Positions 7,793-11,048 of a stretch of DNA of 11,048 bases are shown here, one piece after another; within the stretch, counting starts at the first letter, position 1, and every line of letters starts with the position of its first letter. Below the pieces are notes generated by a model. The model had not been told where the DNA came from and ran no database searches. It saw nothing but the letters and a program-made list of their open reading frames with translations. Source of the DNA: an uncultured Alphaproteobacteria bacterium (lineage in GTDB: Bacteria > Pseudomonadota > Alphaproteobacteria > Sphingomonadales > Sphingomonadaceae); contig CAJAHV010000174.1 of assembly GCA_903939555.1 (NCBI GenBank), positions 1 to 11,048 of the forward strand, read 5' to 3'. Position numbers and translations under genes: made by a program.

Positions 7793-9331
7793 TCAACTGG
7801 TTTTATTCGCGATTTCGTCCTTTTGCGCACAATCATTTTTACCGGCCATGCCCATGAATTCACGCAGAATCGCCGCCGACTGCGCCCGGCCCTCACCGTC
7901 GAACACCGAGTGGCCGGTGTCCAGAAACGCAAAACGAACCCGGTCGAGCGGAATACCGCCATGGGTAATGGCATGATGGGTGCCCAGCACCGGCGTTGCC
8001 AGGTCATGATGGCCTCCATAGACCAGAAGCCGGGTCTCCCGCTGCTCTGCCATCAGCGTGCCGATATGCTGAGCGACATTGCCGGCAAAGGGTGGTCGCA
8101 AGGAAGCGGGGCGGAAATCCCAGGCAAAATTCACATCAAGGGTCAGGCTGTAATAGTCGCGTTTCCCCGCCACGCGCAGGTCCTCGCGCAGATACCGCCC
8201 AAGCGGCTCGGATATGATTACATTGCTCTGCCCGAGCCCCAGCGCCGGGTCGTTTGCGGCGGCCGGGCGGTCCGGGTTCTTCGGCGCCGCCGGCGGGGCT
8301 GTTACCCGGGTATCGAGGCGGCTCAGCAACCGGCCTGCCAGCAGGTTTTCCAGAAACACCTGCGTGTCGACGCGAAGCCGACTTTCGCGGATCATGGCTT
8401 CGGGCAGCTGTATCAGGCCGGCGATATGGCGGCTGGCCCGGGTCAGTTCGGCTTCCGGCAGCGCCGCGCCCTGCTGCAAGAGGCTGGCATAATCGCCCTG
8501 TGCAAACCGCCTTGCGTCTTCCCAGACCTGTCTGGCAGTACGATTGTCATCTGGTCGCCGGCGATGTTGCCACGCCGCTACGGCCATGCTGGGCAGCGCA
8601 TTGATGGCCACCTGATCCGGCGATGTCGCAAATTCCAGTGCCGGCGACACCAGCACCAGCCCGGCCACATCGAGATCGGCAATTGCTCGTGCCATCAGCC
8701 CCAGCCGGTAACCGCCATAGCTTTCGCCGACCATATATAACGGTGACCGTGCCCGCCCTTCCCGCGCCAACCACGCCCGCACAAGCGCCAGCGTCGCCGC
8801 TGCATCACCATCGGCCGACCAATAGGCCTTGCCGCCGCCCTCGCGCAGCGGTCGGCTGAACCCGGTTCCGACCGGATCGATGAAAACAAGGTCTGCCATA
8901 TCGAGCACCGTCTCGGCATTGTCGATCAGCGGTCGTTGCCCGTGGGCATCGCGCGCGCCCAGTCGCTTCGGCCCGAGCGCATTCATGTGGAGCGGTGAGG
9001 ACGAGGCTCCCGGCCCGCCGTTAAAAAGAAACATCACCGGGCGTGGCTCCGCACCGCCAGTGCCATTCGCGCGCACGTAGGACGTGGCTGAAATCGTTGC
9101 TTCGCCCTGGCCTGACGAGTCGCGCAGTACGTGCTCGGACCAGGTGGCGCGGTATTCGATCGTGCAGCCGGACAGCACCAACTTGTGCATGGTACTCGCG
9201 GCAGGGAGGAGGCCTTCGCTAGCAACCGGGATCGGCGCAGGCTTGCCGGTTTGCGCCGCAGCCGGCTCAGCAGGTGCGATCACCAACCAGGTGGTTGCGA
9301 CGATGCTCATCAGTGCCGATGTCTTGCGCAT
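7793..9331 (-). CDS. Secreted S10 serine carboxypeptidase-like protein
   Basis: This is a 512-residue alpha/beta-hydrolase of peptidase family S10. The start at 9331 has a GAGG Shine-Dalgarno (9341-9338) six bases upstream and begins a clear signal peptide: MRK n-region, hydrophobic core about residues 6-20, cleavage after AAA at residue 26. The oxyanion segment FNGGPGASSSP starts at residue 103. The catalytic triad is visible as S204 in GESYGG, D443 in GGHHDLATPV and H474 in DTGHSVFDG. S10 enzymes remove C-terminal amino acids from peptides, and some members act as acyltransferases. Here the protein should act in the periplasm or outside the cell. It probably shares a transcript with the Lrp-type gene 32 bp downstream and is divergent from the cyclodeaminase-family gene. 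A longer frame reaches 9445, but that extension is charged, would bury the signal peptide, and lacks a matching ribosome site. Confidence 0.93.
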   Translation of the reverse strand: MRKTSALMSIVATTWLVIAPAEPAAAQTGKPAPIPVASEGLLPAASTMHKLVLSGCTIEYRATWSEHVLRDSSGQGEATISATSYVRANGTGGAEPRPVMFLFNGGPGASSSPLHMNALGPKRLGARDAHGQRPLIDNAETVLDMADLVFIDPVGTGFSRPLREGGGKAYWSADGDAAATLALVRAWLAREGRARSPLYMVGESYGGYRLGLMARAIADLDVAGLVLVSPALEFATSPDQVAINALPSMAVAAWQHRRRPDDNRTARQVWEDARRFAQGDYASLLQQGAALPEAELTRASRHIAGLIQLPEAMIRESRLRVDTQVFLENLLAGRLLSRLDTRVTAPPAAPKNPDRPAAANDPALGLGQSNVIISEPLGRYLREDLRVAGKRDYYSLTLDVNFAWDFRPASLRPPFAGNVAQHIGTLMAEQRETRLLVYGGHHDLATPVLGTHHAITHGGIPLDRVRFAFLDTGHSVFDGEGRAQSAAILREFMGMAGKNDCAQKDEIANKTS

Positions 9332-9488
9332 GCAATGCCTCAAAACGAAAAACTGCCACCAGCCTAGCCGATCATCGCGGATTGTCTTGCCCGACCGCAA
9401 CCGACGAACCTCGTCAAAAGCATCATCAAGACCATGAGCCGCCAATATTAGGCATGAAATCAGTCGTCGAAACTTCCATACTCAGGCG
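9332..9488. promoter_or_regulatory. Divergent intergenic region, likely promoters for S10-lrp and cyclodeaminase-family gene
   Basis: These 157 bp separate the start codons of two divergently read genes and so must hold promoters for both, unless transcripts enter from elsewhere. No sigma-70 match stands out. On the minus strand AAGACA and TAGGCT spaced 16 bp apart (about 9394-9367) are a weak candidate. On the plus strand an AT-rich CAATATTA at 9443-9450 could be part of a -10 element. The arms ATGCCT (9335-9340) and AGGCAT (9450-9455) are inverted copies near the two ends. Lrp-type regulators commonly act on such divergent regions; binding here is inference. Confidence 0.5.
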
Positions 9489-9492
9489 ATGA
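9454..9492 (+). other. Possible 12-codon leader peptide coupled to the downstream gene
   Basis: An ATG at 9454 opens a 12-codon frame (MKSVVETSILRR). Its TGA at 9490-9492 overlaps the ATG of the cyclodeaminase-family gene as ATGA. The downstream ATG has only AGG two bases away, too close for a good ribosome site, so re-initiation after the short frame would help explain its translation. The short frame's own ribosome site (AGG at 9450-9452, one base from the ATG) is also poor, and a short frame ending there by chance is quite possible. Confidence 0.25.
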
Positions 9493-10478
9493 TACGTTTC
9501 CACGACCGTCATAACGTTGAACAGTTGCTCGATTATCCCGGCTGCATCGCAGCGGTTCGGCAGGCGATGATGGCCTTCAGCGTTGATGGCACCCCTCAGC
9601 CGCTGCGCAGCATCGCCACCATGGCGCGCGGAAAGCTGTTTGCCGTGATGCCCGGCGCGCTAGTGGCGCCGAAGGGTATGGGTGCCAAAATCATCACCGC
9701 CTATGCCGAGCCTGACCAGCCGGGCCGTTCCCACCACCGGGGCATTGTCGTGCTGTTCGACCGTGAGAACGGCGAGCCGCTGGCCATTGGCGATGCCGGG
9801 GCAATCACGCTGATCCGTACGGCGGCCGCGTCCGCAGTCGCAACCGATGCGCTGGCCCGGCCGGACGCCCGTCGCGCCGCCATCTTCGGCACGGGCGAAC
9901 AGGCCCGTTCGCATGTGCTGGCGATGAGCCATGTCCGGCCATTCGAGGAGATCCTGATCTGGGGCCGCTCTCGCGCCTCGGCGGTGACGCTGATCGAAAG
10001 TCTTAAACCCAGCCTTACCGTGCCGATGCGCTTCGAAGCCGACGCTCAGACCGCGGCAGAAGCCGCGGATGTCATATGCACGGTCACAGCGGCACCGACC
10101 CCGGTCCTGCGCGGCGTCTGGGTGCGCCCGGGCACTCATGTCAACATTGTCGGGTCTAGTCACGCCGGTCCTGTCGAGATCGACAGCGATCTCGTCGCCC
10201 GAGCTCATTATGTTGCCGACAGCCGCCAATCGGCGTTGGTTGCAGCGGCGGAATTTCTGGTGGCTAAAGCCGAGGGCTTTGTCGGCGATGATCATATCAA
10301 GGCGGAAATCGGCGAGGTTCTTGCCGGAACGGCCCCTGGTCGAACTTCGGTCAGCGCCATCACGATCTACAAGTCCCTCGGGCATATCGTGCAGGATCTG
10401 GCTGCACTGACCTATCTCGATGCGCGCACCATATCCGATAGCGCCTTCGACGCAGGCAATACCACCAAACGTAATTAG
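9489..10478 (+). CDS. Ornithine cyclodeaminase/mu-crystallin family NAD(P)-dependent oxidoreductase
   Basis: This is a 329-residue protein covering the whole family length. Matching landmarks: GAKIIT with K67, HRGIVVLFD (83-91), ITLIRTAA with R110, the Rossmann loop FGTGEQA (133-139), ADVICTVTA (193-201), PVLRGVWVRPGTHVNIVGS (205-223), EIGEVL (273-278) and ITIYKSLG followed by VQD (291-303). K67 and R110 correspond to the substrate-carboxylate contacts known in ornithine cyclodeaminase. The position of the catalytic aspartate of true cyclodeaminases (GGDCPG in those enzymes) reads GSSHAG here, with S224 where Asp is expected. The enzyme is therefore more likely an imine reductase, an amino acid dehydrogenase or another family activity than an ornithine cyclodeaminase. 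It is cytoplasmic and uses NAD(P). It is divergent from the S10 peptidase gene, and its context suggests it works on the same amino acid as the aminotransferase. Activity in the family varies widely, so no symbol is given. Confidence 0.9.
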   Translation: MIRFHDRHNVEQLLDYPGCIAAVRQAMMAFSVDGTPQPLRSIATMARGKLFAVMPGALVAPKGMGAKIITAYAEPDQPGRSHHRGIVVLFDRENGEPLAIGDAGAITLIRTAAASAVATDALARPDARRAAIFGTGEQARSHVLAMSHVRPFEEILIWGRSRASAVTLIESLKPSLTVPMRFEADAQTAAEAADVICTVTAAPTPVLRGVWVRPGTHVNIVGSSHAGPVEIDSDLVARAHYVADSRQSALVAAAEFLVAKAEGFVGDDHIKAEIGEVLAGTAPGRTSVSAITIYKSLGHIVQDLAALTYLDARTISDSAFDAGNTTKRN

Positions 10479-10509
10479 ATCGTTCTGCAAAAGCGTTGAA
10501 GTGTGACCT

Positions 10510-10521
10510 TGCACGCGTGCA
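10510..10521. repeat. Perfect 12-bp palindrome
   Basis: TGCACGCGTGCA reads the same on both strands and lies 32 bp after the oxidoreductase stop. A perfect 12-mer palindrome in a non-coding gap could be a dimeric regulator or recombinase site. In GC-rich DNA it can also arise by chance. No function is assigned. Confidence 0.35.
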
Positions 10522-10548
10522 GCGTCCCCCTTGACGGAGTGACTATGC

Positions 10549-10571
10549 TGCCAGGCTGGCAAGCCATTTTT
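10549..10571 (+). terminator. Weak terminator-like hairpin with T-run
   Basis: TGCCAG-G-CTGGCA (10549-10561) is a perfect inverted repeat. An overlapping hairpin GGCT-GGCA-AGCC (10554-10565) is followed by ATTTTT (10566-10571), the only hairpin-plus-T-run after the oxidoreductase gene. The stem is only 4 bp (or 4-5 bp in the alternative fold), so termination would be inefficient. It lies about 75-90 bp past the stop at 10478. Confidence 0.3.
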
Positions 10572-10584
10572 GTTCGAAAATCAT
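10571..10584 (+). repeat. Direct repeat, copy 1
   Basis: TGTTCGAAAATCAT here matches copy 2 at 10705-10718 in 13 of 14 bases, 134 bp apart. With the preceding base it reads TTG TTC GAA AAT CAT, which would encode MFENH if TTG were a start; copy 2 encodes MFEDH at the start of the helix-turn-helix gene. A short region further along also matches (TGGCCCGGCGGT at 10602 against TGGCCCGCCCGT at 10739). This suggests a decayed duplication of the gene's 5' end or a paired recognition site. Confidence 0.5.
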
Positions 10585-10703
10585 AGAACACACGAGCGTT
10601 CTGGCCCGGCGGTGGCAGTGGCCAGCTATTTTCTCAAAACTACCCCAAAATTTCCTGAGGTTGTGCGCTCGCTCACGGGACGCGATGCGGGCATCGCTTT
10701 GGG

Positions 10704-11048
10704 ATGTTCGAAGATCATTCCCGCCTGCCTGCCCATCGTGGCCCGCCCGTCCGTGCCACCAGACGCAGTGATCTTGCGCGCGACGCGACAAGCCCGTCCC
10801 GCCTCAATGACCTGCCAGAGTGGGTACACGATTTCGTAGCGCCTGGGGCGGCGGCACCCAGCGGCAAAAATGATGCCGGGGCGCTGCCTGCGGACGGCAC
10901 CGCCGCCGAGGCGAAGATCAGCCCCTTCTTGACGAGGAGCGACGTCGCTGGAGAGCTGCGCATTTCCATCAAGACCGTCAGCCGCCTGCTCAAGCGCGGC
11001 GACCTCAAGGGCATTCATATCGGCCGATCCGTGCGTATCGCACGGGGC
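10704..11048 (+). CDS. Partial excisionase/MerR-like helix-turn-helix DNA-binding protein
   Basis: This frame starts at the ATG at 10704 (in-frame stop upstream at 10656, no other start between) and runs open through the right edge, giving 115 codons. Residues 1-72 are low-complexity and charged or Ala/Pro-rich, with no recognisable fold. Residues 75-113 match the helix-turn-helix of the excisionase/MerR-like class: FLTRSDVAGELRISIKTVSR, then LLKRGDLKGIHIGRSVRI, with the two helices, the glycine-containing turn before the wing, and the IGRSVRI wing strand. Proteins of this type serve as excisionases, plasmid or phage regulators, and small adaptors. The start copy of the direct repeat overlaps the start codon. 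No good ribosome site is visible (GGG immediately before ATG), so the true start is moderately uncertain. Whether it belongs to an integrated element cannot be decided because the downstream neighbours are missing. Confidence 0.7.
   Translation, partial: MFEDHSRLPAHRGPPVRATRRSDLARDATSPSRLNDLPEWVHDFVAPGAAAPSGKNDAGALPADGTAAEAKISPFLTRSDVAGELRISIKTVSRLLKRGDLKGIHIGRSVRIARG
10705..10718 (+). repeat. Direct repeat, copy 2
   Basis: TGTTCGAAGATCAT overlaps the start codon of the helix-turn-helix gene and differs from the copy at 10571-10584 only at the ninth base (G for A). Its position over the translation start would suit autoregulation by the encoded DNA-binding protein. It may equally be the conserved first codons of a duplicated 5' end. 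Confidence 0.45.

Larger units (their letters stand above)
10479..10703. other. 225-bp gap without a convincing gene
   Basis: Between the oxidoreductase stop and the helix-turn-helix start no frame shows recognisable protein sequence. The stretch is locally less GC-rich around 10566-10600 and 10625-10655. It holds a 12-bp palindrome, a terminator-like hairpin and one direct-repeat copy. A plus-strand frame from the TTG at 10570 to 10839 begins MFENH but has no family features further on. The composition change suggests a boundary between the metabolic locus and other DNA, but no integrase, tRNA or clear attachment site was found. Confidence 0.5.

Noticed and set aside
7761..7796. Upstream TTG start for the Lrp-type regulator, overlapping the S10 stop as TTGA
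   Set aside because: It would add a hydrophobic 12-residue N-terminus foreign to this family. The ATG at 7760 gives the standard length.
9332..9445. Longer S10 peptidase start at 9445
   Set aside because: It would place 38 charged residues before a well-formed signal peptide, whereas the ATG at 9331 has a GAGG at ideal spacing.
3..10478. Lasso-peptide or microcystin-degradation cluster, both known in sphingomonads
   Set aside because: No precursor peptide, lasso cyclase or maturation protease is present, and none of the microcystinase-type genes (CAAX-like protease, M81 metallopeptidase) is present in the window.
10572..10601. GTTC/GAAC/GTTC motifs suggesting an SOS (LexA) box
   Set aside because: The alphaproteobacterial LexA site is a direct GTTC-N7-GTTC repeat as I recall it. 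The spacings here (10 and 8 bases, inverted) do not fit.
10626..11018. Minus-strand open frame of 130 codons at the right end
   Set aside because: It is antisense to the frame containing a clear helix-turn-helix and has no recognisable domain itself.

Overview
The window is high-GC (roughly 60% or more by eye), densely packed bacterial DNA. The best fit is a sphingomonad-type alphaproteobacterium (Sphingomonas, Sphingopyxis, Novosphingobium or relatives). The reasons are a large TonB-dependent receptor of the cysteine-paired type common in that group, long secreted amidohydrolases and S10 peptidases, and the codon use. This assignment is inference from protein style; no rRNA or tRNA is present to confirm it.

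Layout. Positions 3-7271 hold four collinear plus-strand genes: a TonB-dependent receptor cut by the left edge, a secreted metal-dependent amidohydrolase, an APC-family amino acid permease that overlaps it, and a PLP-dependent aminotransferase. Two minus-strand genes face them: a secreted S10 serine carboxypeptidase (9331-7793) followed by an Lrp/AsnC regulator (7760-7275), which probably share a transcript. The regulator and the aminotransferase converge with only 3 bp between their stops. Divergent from the peptidase is a plus-strand ornithine cyclodeaminase/mu-crystallin family oxidoreductase (9489-10478). The last 570 bp change character. A 225-bp stretch with palindromes and one copy of a direct repeat leads to a partial gene with an excisionase/MerR-like helix-turn-helix (10704 to the right edge).

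How the genes may work together (inference). The receptor would bring a peptide or amino-acid conjugate across the outer membrane. The two secreted hydrolases would cut it in the periplasm: the carboxypeptidase from the C-terminus, the amidohydrolase on a small peptide or acyl-amino acid. The permease would import the released amino acid. The cytoplasmic aminotransferase and the NAD(P)-dependent oxidoreductase would process it, under control of the amino-acid-sensing Lrp-type protein. The substrate cannot be read from the sequence. No CRISPR array, tRNA, rRNA, transposase or insertion sequence was seen.
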